A stretch of DNA of 64,000 nucleotides, taken from the NCBI RefSeq assembly GCF_004785795.1, contig NZ_SRRO01000001.1, positions 2,046,001-2,110,000 of the forward strand, in the 5' to 3' direction. Under the pieces are notes generated by a model. It ran no database searches. It was given only the letters and a program-made list of their open reading frames with translations, and was not told the DNA's origin. The stretch is from Nocardioides eburneiflavus (GTDB lineage Bacteria > Actinomycetota > Actinomycetes > Propionibacteriales > Nocardioidaceae). Each line of letters opens with the position of its first letter. Within the stretch, counting starts at the first letter, position 1. This document shows positions 35,033-41,943 of the stretch, piece by piece. The translations under genes were made by a program, and so were the position numbers.

Positions 35033-35907
35033 CACGGGAAGCCGGGGAAGCAGTGGCCCGTCTTCACGGCCTTGTCGTCGTGGTAGCCGGGGAGCATGAC
35101 GCACTCCAGGGTCGCGCCCGGGTAGGTCTCGACCATCCATGCCTCGATGGCGTCCGCAACCTCGCGGGGCGACTGACCGTGCCACTGGATGTTCGCGCCG
35201 GAGAGAGCACCCGGTTGCTCGGGGGCGTAGACGTCGATCGTGCTGATCGCCCACTGCTGGGCAAACGTCTCGCCTTCGTGGACGTCAAGTTCGTAGCGAC
35301 CCTCGGTGTCCTCGTCACCGACGAGCCACTTCAGGAAGTCGGCGTGCATCTCGTTGTACTGCGGGCACGCGGGCGAGGGGATCAGGTTGGTGGCAGCCTC
35401 AGGCAGCGGCGAGATGCCACCGAAGAACGCCACGTTCATGTGCTGGGTCGCGTCGCGGTCGCCGACCTGGTCGGCCCAGAGACCGTTGGCGGTCACGCTG
35501 TAGCCGTAGATGCAGCCCTCACCGGGGCCGGACGCGTCTGCTTCGGCGCTGACTTTCCGCGCGGCAGGCTCGACGACCTTCTTGGAGGCGTTGGCGATCT
35601 TCGGCGTCTCGGCGGGCGTCTCGGCGGGCGTCTCGGCGGGCGTCTCGGCGGGCGTCTCGGCGGGCGTCTCGGCCTTCTCGGCCTCGCCTTCGGCCGTGGC
35701 GATGGTGTTCTCCATCGCGGCCTTCAGGCGCCCCTTCTCGGCGGCGTCCAGGAGGGCGTCAGTGGACGGGGTGGAGACTGCGCCAGCCGAGGACCAGGCG
35801 GGTGCCTGGGCGGCCGGGTACTCCGGCGCGAGGGCCCAGCCGGTCGCGACGGCGGAGCCCACGAGGGCGGTGCTCAGGACGGTGGAGAGGACGGGGTGGA
35901 GGCTCAT
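35032..35907 (-). CDS. Secreted protein with PAET tandem repeats
   Basis: The 291-residue protein has an N-terminal signal-like helix (LSTVLSTALVGSAVATGWAL). An extended region with six near-identical AETP units follows (about 79-102). The C-terminal domain of about 150 residues contains four Cys (ECVMLPGYHDD, GEGCIYGYSVTANGLW, SPACPQYNEMHADF). The repeat region is likely a wall-spanning stalk. No known family is recognised. ATG 35907 is set by the signal peptide; the stop overlaps the next start. Confidence 0.82.
   Translation of the reverse strand: MSLHPVLSTVLSTALVGSAVATGWALAPEYPAAQAPAWSSAGAVSTPSTDALLDAAEKGRLKAAMENTIATAEGEAEKAETPAETPAETPAETPAETPAETPKIANASKKVVEPAARKVSAEADASGPGEGCIYGYSVTANGLWADQVGDRDATQHMNVAFFGGISPLPEAATNLIPSPACPQYNEMHADFLKWLVGDEDTEGRYELDVHEGETFAQQWAISTIDVYAPEQPGALSGANIQWHGQSPREVADAIEAWMVETYPGATLECVMLPGYHDDKAVKTGHCFPGFP
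35603..35674. repeat. 12-bp tandem repeat within coding sequence
   Basis: Six copies of GGCGTCTCGGCG (last copy ending C) lie head to tail and encode the PAET units on the minus strand. A multiple of three keeps the frame, so copy number can vary without breaking the gene. Confidence 0.9.
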
Positions 35908-35989
35908 GGGGCTTCTCGATTCGGTCGGGGTGTGCCGTGTAGGTGTGCGGCTGTGAGGCGCAGCGCTCACCCATGTGGACCTGAATGTC

Positions 35990-36001
35990 GTCCTCGACAC
36001 G
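35990..36001 (-). promoter_or_regulatory. Element leader motif, copy 1
   Basis: On the gene strand GCGTGTCGAGGAC lies about 85-95 bp before the start of the PAET-repeat protein. It belongs to the shared motif family described in the findings. Confidence 0.5.
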
Positions 36002-36083
36002 CACATGCCTCACGGCGAGACCTGAGAGGCGCCACCATCAGCGCCTCCCAGGTCTTTGAGCACTCCCACGTACTCCTGTGCCG

Positions 36084-39000
36084 TCACCCTGCGACCCGGC
36101 GGCGCAGCGCCACGGAGCCACCCAGCCCCAGGAGGGCCAGGAGGGCGGCGATGGGCACCCACGGCACCGAGGAGTCATCCTCCTGGGCGACGGGCATGTC
36201 GCGGTCCGCGCCGGTGACGATCAAGACCTCGGGCTTGACCTTGACGGTCACGGTCGCGGCATCGTCCTTCCCAGTGGCGTCTGTCAGGCGGTACCGAACC
36301 TTGTACGACGTCCCAGCGAGCCGCTCGCCAGCGACCAGGACGATGCGCCCCTGCGAGTCGACCTTCGCCTTGATGCCGCCGGGGATCGAGCCCTTGATGA
36401 GGCGCACCGTGGCGTCTCCATGGAAGACGTCGTTGCGGAGCACCGGCACCGCGACGGGCGTCCCCCAGACGGACTTCGCAGCGTCGTCCTCAGCGTTCGG
36501 CGGAACCACGGCGGGCGGCTCAGGCGTCGGCGGGTCAACGTCCGGGACCGGCACGTCGACGATGCTGACCGTCAGCGTCCCCTCGTCGTGGAGGGTGGCC
36601 GGGTCGCCCGACGAGCCGTCCCAGAGGTTGTACCTGTACGTGAGCGTGGCCGGGCCGTCGTAGCCTGCCTCGACGCGGACCGTCACGAGCCCGTTCGTGG
36701 AGCGCGTGATGCCCACCCCGGACGGCACCTCGAACGGCTCCACCAGGTACATGTGTGCCGCCTCGCTGTAGACCACGTCGTTGTCGACGAGGTTGAGCGA
36801 CCCGGACTGGCCCTCGGTGACCGTGAGGACATCATCGACCGCCGTCGGAGGGGTCGGCTCGACGACAGGAGGCTCAGCGGGGGCACCGACCTCCACTGTC
36901 ACCGTCGCCTTGGAGGTCAGTGTCGGCTCGATCAGGTTGTACTCGAACTGGACGGTCCGGCCCGCGTAGTCCTCGGGTGCGGTCACCGTGACCGTCCGAT
37001 CGGAGTTCACCGTTGCTGTCACGTCTCCGGGCAACGAGGCTTCGACAACCTCCACTCGCGCGCGAGCCGGAACGTCGTTGACCAAGTCGTTGTCGAGCAC
37101 TGGAATCGTCACCGGAGTGTTCGGGTCGGTGCTGTCGAAGTCTGGCTGCGCGTTGAGCCGCGGCACCACGTGGATCGTCACGTCGGCCGCGCGGCAAAGC
37201 CCGTTCGCCACGGCGTCCGGGTAGTCGGGGCACACCGTGTAGGTCACCACGTCCGTACCGGGGGTGCTTCCCGCGGCGTACGCGTAGGACTCACCTGCGC
37301 GATCCACCTGGGACGGCAAGTACGACTCAGGTGCCCGCAGGGCGCCGTTGTTGATGACCTCGCCGTCGAAGCCGGTGATGACCGGCGTGCCGGGCTCGCG
37401 ATACAGAGGGCGCGACCCGTTGACCGACGAGAAGGCGCCGTGCTCCTCGCCGGAGAAACCTGTGATCGCAGGCGCTCCGCCGCGGCCCTGATAGGTCGTG
37501 CCGACGAGGATGCCTTCACCGTGCACGTTCGGGTCGGATGCGATGTGTCCCCAATCTTGCGGGCCAACAAAGTCGTTGGCCATGAGCGGAACGCTCACGC
37601 TGCCGTTCGCGGCGACCCAGTACTCGCCCTCACCAGCGACCGTTGAGACATCGACTGGGTCGCGGTAGTAGACGGGCAGCGAGAGCCGGACGAGGTCGTT
37701 GCCGTCAGCGTCGACGAAGCGCATGTCGATGCTCTCGCTCAGGTCGTCGCCGGTCCCGTTGCCGGGTGCGGTGGTCGGGAAGTCGCCGGAGTGCGTCCAG
37801 GTGCCGTCACCGTTGTCGACCACGTGGCCACTAACAGGACCGCGTGGGAGGCCAGTGCCCTGAACGGACACGTCCGCGACGGTGGCGCCAGCGGGAAGTA
37901 TCCGCCCGTACCTGGCCTCGAACTCGGCGGCTGGGTCGAAGTCGAATGACATCGGGCCGCCCTGCCAGTACATGCGCCCCTCGCCGGTGGTCTGTGGAAC
38001 ATCACTGGTGGTCAGAGTGACGGCCGCGGTGTCGGTGCCGTTCGCGTCCTCGACGGTGTACTCGACGCTCGCTGTACGGACCCACGGACCGTCCTCGGGT
38101 GCGTGACCGAAGTCGACGTTGAGCCGCTGGCTCACCCGATACTCGACCGACTCATCCCACCGGCTGGCGCGCGTGCGCTCCGGCTCGCCGAGCGATACGG
38201 CGGGGTCGTCGATGTCGATCACCTCGCCGGTCACCCGGTGGGTCGCGGTCGCGTTGACCACGGAGACGTCGGTGATGCGAGCATCCGTTGAAGCGGGGTT
38301 CGCGAGCGAGTCGTTGGCGATCAGGTCGACCCACCACGCCGGGGCGCCGCTGAAGACGATGGAGATGTCGTCAGCAGCAACAGGCGGGGCAGGGTCGAGA
38401 CTCCGCTGCACAGTGAACTCGCCGTTCGAGAGACCGCCCTCGTGATGCGCCATCTGGTAGTCGAACTCCACGTAGTCGTGGGCGGGCGCGTCGCTCAGGT
38501 CGACCTCGACGGTGCCGTCCGGCGCCCACGTGAACGGAACGCTGTCCGGGCCTGTCACGGAGATGACCTCGACGTCGTGTCCCTCGGCAAGCGTGTCGTT
38601 GGCAAGGACACTTCCTCCGGCCGTGGTGCCATCCCGGGACACGAACAGGTCGTGACGCGCGATGCCCGCGCTGACGTAGTCGAGGCGCTGGATGAAGGTG
38701 GCACCGCCCGAGTTGTCGCGCTGCCCTTCGGAATCCACGACGGCGTACGAGAACCCGACCTCGCGCATCCGGAACCGTGGTGGCGCGTAGGGGAAGGCGC
38801 CGAAGTCGACGGTGATCTCGCCGTCAGGGGACCATGTGAACTCCACGGGATCGCCCTTGGTCTGCGTCACCGAGGTGACCTGAAGAGTGCGACCAGGATC
38901 GGTCGCGTCGTTCGCGAGAAGGTTCGCGCGGAGCGTCATCGCGTCGCCGTACGCGACGTGGGCCTCGACCCAGTCGTGGATGGCCTGTGTTGGGGCGGCC

Positions 39001-39113
39001 TGCGCAGGCGAGATGTACATGCCGGTGCCGGTAAGGGCGACGGCGAGGCCGAAGGTAGCGCAGCGCGTCATCGCGCGGCTCAGCGTGCCGGTGCGGATAG
39101 GGGTGCGGCTCAT
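36084..39113 (-). CDS. Giant Ig-like adhesin with C-terminal membrane anchor
   Basis: The 1009-residue secreted protein has a signal peptide (LAVALTGTGMYISPAQA) and at least seven beta-domain units, each introduced by an LANDxxxx-like turn (LLANDATDPG, VLANDTLAEG, LIANDSLANP, LMANDFVGP, VLDNDLVND, LVDNDVVYS, VLRNDVFHGD). It ends with a hydrophobic helix WVPIAALLALLGLGGSVAL and RRRVAG, a sorting-signal-like tail. LIVTG about 20 residues earlier faintly resembles a sortase motif. It is probably a cell-surface adhesin attached by the sortase encoded downstream. Gene order suggests it is co-expressed with the pilin-like gene upstream. Confidence 0.9.
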   Translation of the reverse strand: MSRTPIRTGTLSRAMTRCATFGLAVALTGTGMYISPAQAAPTQAIHDWVEAHVAYGDAMTLRANLLANDATDPGRTLQVTSVTQTKGDPVEFTWSPDGEITVDFGAFPYAPPRFRMREVGFSYAVVDSEGQRDNSGGATFIQRLDYVSAGIARHDLFVSRDGTTAGGSVLANDTLAEGHDVEVISVTGPDSVPFTWAPDGTVEVDLSDAPAHDYVEFDYQMAHHEGGLSNGEFTVQRSLDPAPPVAADDISIVFSGAPAWWVDLIANDSLANPASTDARITDVSVVNATATHRVTGEVIDIDDPAVSLGEPERTRASRWDESVEYRVSQRLNVDFGHAPEDGPWVRTASVEYTVEDANGTDTAAVTLTTSDVPQTTGEGRMYWQGGPMSFDFDPAAEFEARYGRILPAGATVADVSVQGTGLPRGPVSGHVVDNGDGTWTHSGDFPTTAPGNGTGDDLSESIDMRFVDADGNDLVRLSLPVYYRDPVDVSTVAGEGEYWVAANGSVSVPLMANDFVGPQDWGHIASDPNVHGEGILVGTTYQGRGGAPAITGFSGEEHGAFSSVNGSRPLYREPGTPVITGFDGEVINNGALRAPESYLPSQVDRAGESYAYAAGSTPGTDVVTYTVCPDYPDAVANGLCRAADVTIHVVPRLNAQPDFDSTDPNTPVTIPVLDNDLVNDVPARARVEVVEASLPGDVTATVNSDRTVTVTAPEDYAGRTVQFEYNLIEPTLTSKATVTVEVGAPAEPPVVEPTPPTAVDDVLTVTEGQSGSLNLVDNDVVYSEAAHMYLVEPFEVPSGVGITRSTNGLVTVRVEAGYDGPATLTYRYNLWDGSSGDPATLHDEGTLTVSIVDVPVPDVDPPTPEPPAVVPPNAEDDAAKSVWGTPVAVPVLRNDVFHGDATVRLIKGSIPGGIKAKVDSQGRIVLVAGERLAGTSYKVRYRLTDATGKDDAATVTVKVKPEVLIVTGADRDMPVAQEDDSSVPWVPIAALLALLGLGGSVALRRRVAG

Positions 39114-39125
39114 GGGGTCTCGATT

Positions 39126-39146
39126 CCTCAGGGTTCTTGCCTGAGG
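39126..39146 (-). promoter_or_regulatory. Hairpin at the adhesin translation start
   Basis: CCTCAGG and CCTGAGG can pair around a seven-base loop, ending about 13 bp before the adhesin ATG. The hairpin would overlap the ribosome-binding region and could modulate translation. Confidence 0.45.
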
Positions 39147-39205
39147 GGTGTCCGGCGCCGAGCCCGAGCGACGGGGTTGAAGGGCACGAGTTCCCGCACT
39201 CGGCG

Positions 39206-39244
39206 AGGAGCGGGACGAGACCGTGGTGGTCTCGTCCCGCTCCT
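39206..39244 (-). terminator. Perfect 17-bp hairpin after the pilin-like gene
   Basis: AGGAGCGGGACGAGACC and its exact complement flank a five-base loop GTGGT, 8 bp past the stop of the pilin-like gene. Partial termination here would set the ratio of pilin to adhesin. Confidence 0.85.
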
Positions 39245-39251
39245 GGGTGGC

Positions 39252-40199
39252 TCAGTTGAAGTTCGGGTCCATGTGGTCGGTACCGTTCTGGACCTCCGCC
39301 GAGTCAGGCACTCCGTCGCTGTCGCTGTCGATGCCGTCCCAGTGGTCGCCGTCGGTCACACCCATGTGATCGCTGACCCAGGGGTAATCCTTGACCCACG
39401 AGTGAGGGTCGGTTGGGTCGAGGTCGTTGCCAATCTCGTCCCAGTCGCCAACGCCGTCACCGTCGGTGTCGGGGTCGTTCCAGTCCAGGTCGCCCGCCCG
39501 GCCGGGGAAGCCGTTGGACTTGCTCTCCGCCACCTCCATGAAGTCCCACATGCCGTCGGCGTCGGTGTCGACGGAGTGGAAGACCTGGTAGTCGTTGACG
39601 CCCATGGGGTTCGTGACGTCGGAGCCCATCAGGCGCCACGAGTACGCGTCGTCCGGGTCGAATCCCTCGGCGGTCTCCAGGTCGTTGGTGAGGCCGTCGC
39701 CGTCGCGGTCGTCCGGGTCGACCGGGTTGGTCGGTACTTCGACCGGGATCTCGATGGGTACGTACGCGGAGTCGCAACCGCCAGTGCGCTCGGATTCGAT
39801 GACGCCACCAGCGAGCGAGTCGTACACGGCCCGGGCACCGCTGGTCGAGTGCTCAACACAGAGAGTGAAGTCCTCGCCTGACGAACCGACGGCAAGCATC
39901 TGGGCCGAGTTTTTGGGCGTGAGGATGGTGTCGAAGGCGGAGGCGTTCACAGGGCCGACGGCTGGATACCCCGTGCCGTCAATGCGGGCGGCCTCCAGTG
40001 CCCTTGCGAGCGTCTGAACGTCGCTGACGGCGCCTTGCTCGTACGTGCGCTGGCGGTACTGGCCGATGGCCGAGACAGCGATGATCGCGATGAGGGCGAA
40101 GATAGCGATGCCGATGAGGACGTCGAGGATGAGTGAGCCCTGCTCGTCGGAGGGCTGGACGGAGAGCCGGGCGTGGAGCCGGGCGAGGATGTACTGCAT
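39252..40199 (-). CDS. Type IV pilin-like protein with calcium-binding repeats
   Basis: The 315-residue protein has a class III (prepilin) N-terminus. A short leader ends DEQG, followed by SLILDVLIGIAIFALIAII with an acidic residue at mature position 5. Beyond the helix come a globular part and a C-terminal region rich in DxDxDG calcium loops (DPDDRDGDGLTND, DTDADGMWD, DPDTDGDGVGD, DSDSDGVPDS), as in thrombospondin type 3 repeats. It should be cleaved by a prepilin peptidase and assembled or displayed at the surface. No peptidase or pilus ATPase is on the element. ATG 40199 follows GGGAG. Confidence 0.88.
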   Translation of the reverse strand: MQYILARLHARLSVQPSDEQGSLILDVLIGIAIFALIAIIAVSAIGQYRQRTYEQGAVSDVQTLARALEAARIDGTGYPAVGPVNASAFDTILTPKNSAQMLAVGSSGEDFTLCVEHSTSGARAVYDSLAGGVIESERTGGCDSAYVPIEIPVEVPTNPVDPDDRDGDGLTNDLETAEGFDPDDAYSWRLMGSDVTNPMGVNDYQVFHSVDTDADGMWDFMEVAESKSNGFPGRAGDLDWNDPDTDGDGVGDWDEIGNDLDPTDPHSWVKDYPWVSDHMGVTDGDHWDGIDSDSDGVPDSAEVQNGTDHMDPNFN

Positions 40200-40256
40200 G
40201 GAATCTCCCGCTGGGGTAACGGGCCGCAGAGTTGCGGCTCGCTCCGTGGGGTGTGC

Positions 40257-40268
40257 GGGGACACGGCC
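40257..40268 (-). promoter_or_regulatory. Element leader motif, copy 2
   Basis: The gene strand reads GGCCGTGTCCCC about 58-69 bp upstream of the pilin-like start, with CCCATAGCGC just before it. Confidence 0.5.
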
Positions 40269-40370
40269 CAGCGCTATGGGCTCCCCGACATGCGAGACGG
40301 GGCACACCGTTTCGGGTACGCCGCGTCTCGGCTCGGAGTTCTCCCGTCGATCGACGCTTCGGGACAGCGA

Positions 40371-40922
40371 TCAGATGCCGCGTTGGCGCAGCGCCTCGAA
40401 GAAATCAGTGAACCAGGCGCCGAGACGAGCGGCATACGTCTCGCGAGTGAGGTGGTCGCCCACGCCGGTCCACAGGAGGGTCAGGCCCGTGAGAGGCGTC
40501 CAGACTCCACCCGAGGGAGGTGCCGTCAGCGTGACGCCGTCCAGAACACCGGCGTCAGCAGGCAGTGACGGTGCGGGTTCAACGCCGGGCACGTCGAGGG
40601 CGTCCAGGTCGGCTGGGCGGAGGTGGACGGAGTGCCCGAAGCCGTATCGACTGTCGAGGCCCGCGAGGCCCACTCGACTCAGTTCGATCTCTAGAGCGGT
40701 GGGCTCAGAGGCCAGCCAGGCCTCGTGCGCGGCCGCATCTGCCTCAGCCCTGGAGATCGCGGCGCCGAGGTCGTCTCGCGGGTCCAGTGCCTCGCCCGCG
40801 GCGATCGCGCGGCGGACCTCCGCGGCCACGGCCTTCGACAGGTCGCGGGTGCCGCCCTGCGATGCTGGGATGCTCGACAGGCAGCGTCGGTACTTCGGGG
40901 AGTTCTTCGGTCCTCGGCACAT
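40371..40922 (-). CDS. Hypothetical protein starting MCRGPKNSPKYRRC
   Basis: The 183-residue protein has a Cys- and basic-rich N-terminus (MCRGPKNSPKYRRCLSSIP). A helical middle follows (VAAEVRRAIAAGEALDPRDDLGAAISRAEADAAAHEAWL), then a C-terminal region with RETYAARLGAWFTDFFEALRQRG. There is no signal peptide or membrane helix. I do not recognise a function. ATG 40922 is chosen because the upstream sequence holds a leader motif and no good ribosome site. Confidence 0.7.
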   Translation of the reverse strand: MCRGPKNSPKYRRCLSSIPASQGGTRDLSKAVAAEVRRAIAAGEALDPRDDLGAAISRAEADAAAHEAWLASEPTALEIELSRVGLAGLDSRYGFGHSVHLRPADLDALDVPGVEPAPSLPADAGVLDGVTLTAPPSGGVWTPLTGLTLLWTGVGDHLTRETYAARLGAWFTDFFEALRQRGI

Positions 40923-40976
40923 CTCTGGTCCTCCTGGGTGGTGGAGGGCGGGTGCCCCTCTTGGACCAGGGGTAGC

Positions 40977-40989
40977 CGGGGACACGGCC
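40977..40989 (-). promoter_or_regulatory. Element leader motif, copy 3
   Basis: GGCCGTGTCCCCGG on the gene strand lies about 55-67 bp before the 183-residue gene. It is nearly identical to copy 2. Confidence 0.5.
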
Positions 40990-41003
40990 AGGCGCTTGAC
41001 CCG

Positions 41004-41234
41004 TTAGAGGACTCCGCGTTGGTAATCGGTGTTGAACAGCGCGTGGGCGAGGGCGTGCGCCGCGTCCGTGACGGACAGGTCGCAGCCGTGGTCGTCGACC
41101 CACTGCATCGCCATTGAGTCCAGGACGGTCCCGCGGCGGGCCAGCGCGTCCGTGGCGCTGTCGCACTCGGCGACCAGGCGGGCCGCGTCCTCGGCGAGCG
41201 GCCAGCAGAGCATCTCGCCAGCGGTGAGCGTCAT
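41004..41234 (-). CDS. Small hypothetical protein
   Basis: The 76-residue helical protein starts MTLTAGEMLCWPLAEDAARLVAECDSATDALARR. It begins 4 bp after the stop of the 90-residue gene and probably forms one unit with it. No motif is recognised. Confidence 0.65.
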   Translation of the reverse strand: MTLTAGEMLCWPLAEDAARLVAECDSATDALARRGTVLDSMAMQWVDDHGCDLSVTDAAHALAHALFNTDYQRGVL

Positions 41235-41238
41235 GGCC

Positions 41239-41511
41239 TCACGCACCGAACGCCGAGAGGATGGCGCGAGCGGCCTCGTCAGAGAGCCGGTCGGCCTCGT
41301 GCCGGTTCGAGGTGCGGGCGGCGACTGCCTCGCACGCGTCGGCGTAGGCAACCAGAGCGAGACCGCGGTCGTAGTGGAGGGAGTAACCGCTGGGGGAGTG
41401 GACCTCGTACTGGTCGACGTTGCCGTCGAGGTTGACGAACGCGTTCAGGCGGATGCCGTGGTCGTACATCGCTCGAATGGATGCCTGCGTCCCGGTCAAG
41501 GTGATCGTCAT
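41239..41511 (-). CDS. Small hypothetical protein
   Basis: The 90-residue protein begins MTITLTGTQASIRAMYDHGIRLNAFVNLDGNVDQYEV. It resembles a short beta-rich N-terminal domain followed by an Ala-rich helix (ALVAYADACEAVAARTSNRHEADRL). It is preceded by AGGAG and by a leader motif 48-60 bp upstream. It is unlike any family I know. Confidence 0.65.
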   Translation of the reverse strand: MTITLTGTQASIRAMYDHGIRLNAFVNLDGNVDQYEVHSPSGYSLHYDRGLALVAYADACEAVAARTSNRHEADRLSDEAARAILSAFGA

Positions 41512-41558
41512 CTGTGACTCCTGAGAGAGGTGTTGGTACAGATGACGGGGCGTGCGGC

Positions 41559-41571
41559 GTCCTTGACACGG
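41559..41571 (-). promoter_or_regulatory. Element leader motif, copy 4
   Basis: CCGTGTCAAGGAC on the gene strand, 48-60 bp upstream of the 90-residue gene. It is the same 13 bases as copy 6. Confidence 0.55.
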
Positions 41572-41692
41572 GGCAGGGTCCTCGGTTCTCGGAGAACTCG
41601 ATCGCGGAAACGAGGAGCACCGCCAGTGCACGCACACAATTCAGTGGTGCGAAAAGTGTGTGCGCCAGGGGGTCAGGAATCTCCAAAACAAG

Positions 41693-41883
41693 ATCCGAGG
41701 ATCCGAGGATCGGAGCAAAAGGGCCTCTGAACTGCGAAAACGTCCCTCGGATTTTCCCTCGGGTTTCTTGGCCCCTCGGATCTTCACTTCTCCGAGGATG
41801 GCCTCTGGGACCCTCCTGGCGCCCGTTCTGTGCGTTGGCCAGCGAACCGGGACGTCGTGCGCCCGTCTCGATCTCCGAGGATC
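41693..41883. repeat. Iteron array, candidate replication origin
   Basis: Three head-to-tail 8-mers (GATCCGAG, GATCCGAG, GATCGGAG at 41693-41716) are followed by inverted copies CCTCGGAT at 41746 and 41775. Two more direct TCCGAGGAT copies lie at 41792 and 41875. A/T-rich tracts (CAAAACAAG, GCGAAAACG, GATTTTCCC) lie between. The position just beyond the primase-helicase gene fits a plasmid-type origin or a Rep binding region. Confidence 0.65.
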
Positions 41884-41890
41884 CACAACC

Positions 41891-41927
41891 CGAAGGCCCC
41901 TCCCTCGCAATGAGGAAGGGGCCTTCG
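41891..41927 (-). terminator. Terminator of the primase-helicase gene
   Basis: GAAGGCCCC and GGGGCCTTC with extended CTC/GAG pairing form a 15-bp stem around a short loop, 17 bp after the gene stop. Confidence 0.8.
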
Positions 41928-41943
41928 CGCGGGACGCTGCCGG

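Larger units (their letters stand above)
41512..41943. other. Long non-coding region with leader motif, iterons and terminator
   Basis: This 432-bp stretch has no convincing gene. From right to left it holds the primase terminator (41891-41927), the TCCGAGGAT iteron block with interspersed A/T runs (41693-41883), and the leader and promoter region of the 90-residue gene. The local A+T content is visibly higher than in the surrounding genes. Confidence 0.7.

Noticed and set aside
35603..35674. Possible CRISPR-like array
   Set aside because: The units are 12 bp, contiguous, without spacers, and translate in frame as PAET repeats.
36084..36230. LIVTG near the adhesin C-terminus as a sortase motif
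   Set aside because: It lies about 20 residues before the membrane helix rather than next to it and lacks Pro or Ala at position 2; mentioned only as a weak likeness.
41559..41571. CTTGACACGG read as a plus-strand -35 box
   Set aside because: No -10 follows at 16-18 bp in any copy, and all copies point with genes on the opposite reading; treated as a leader motif instead.
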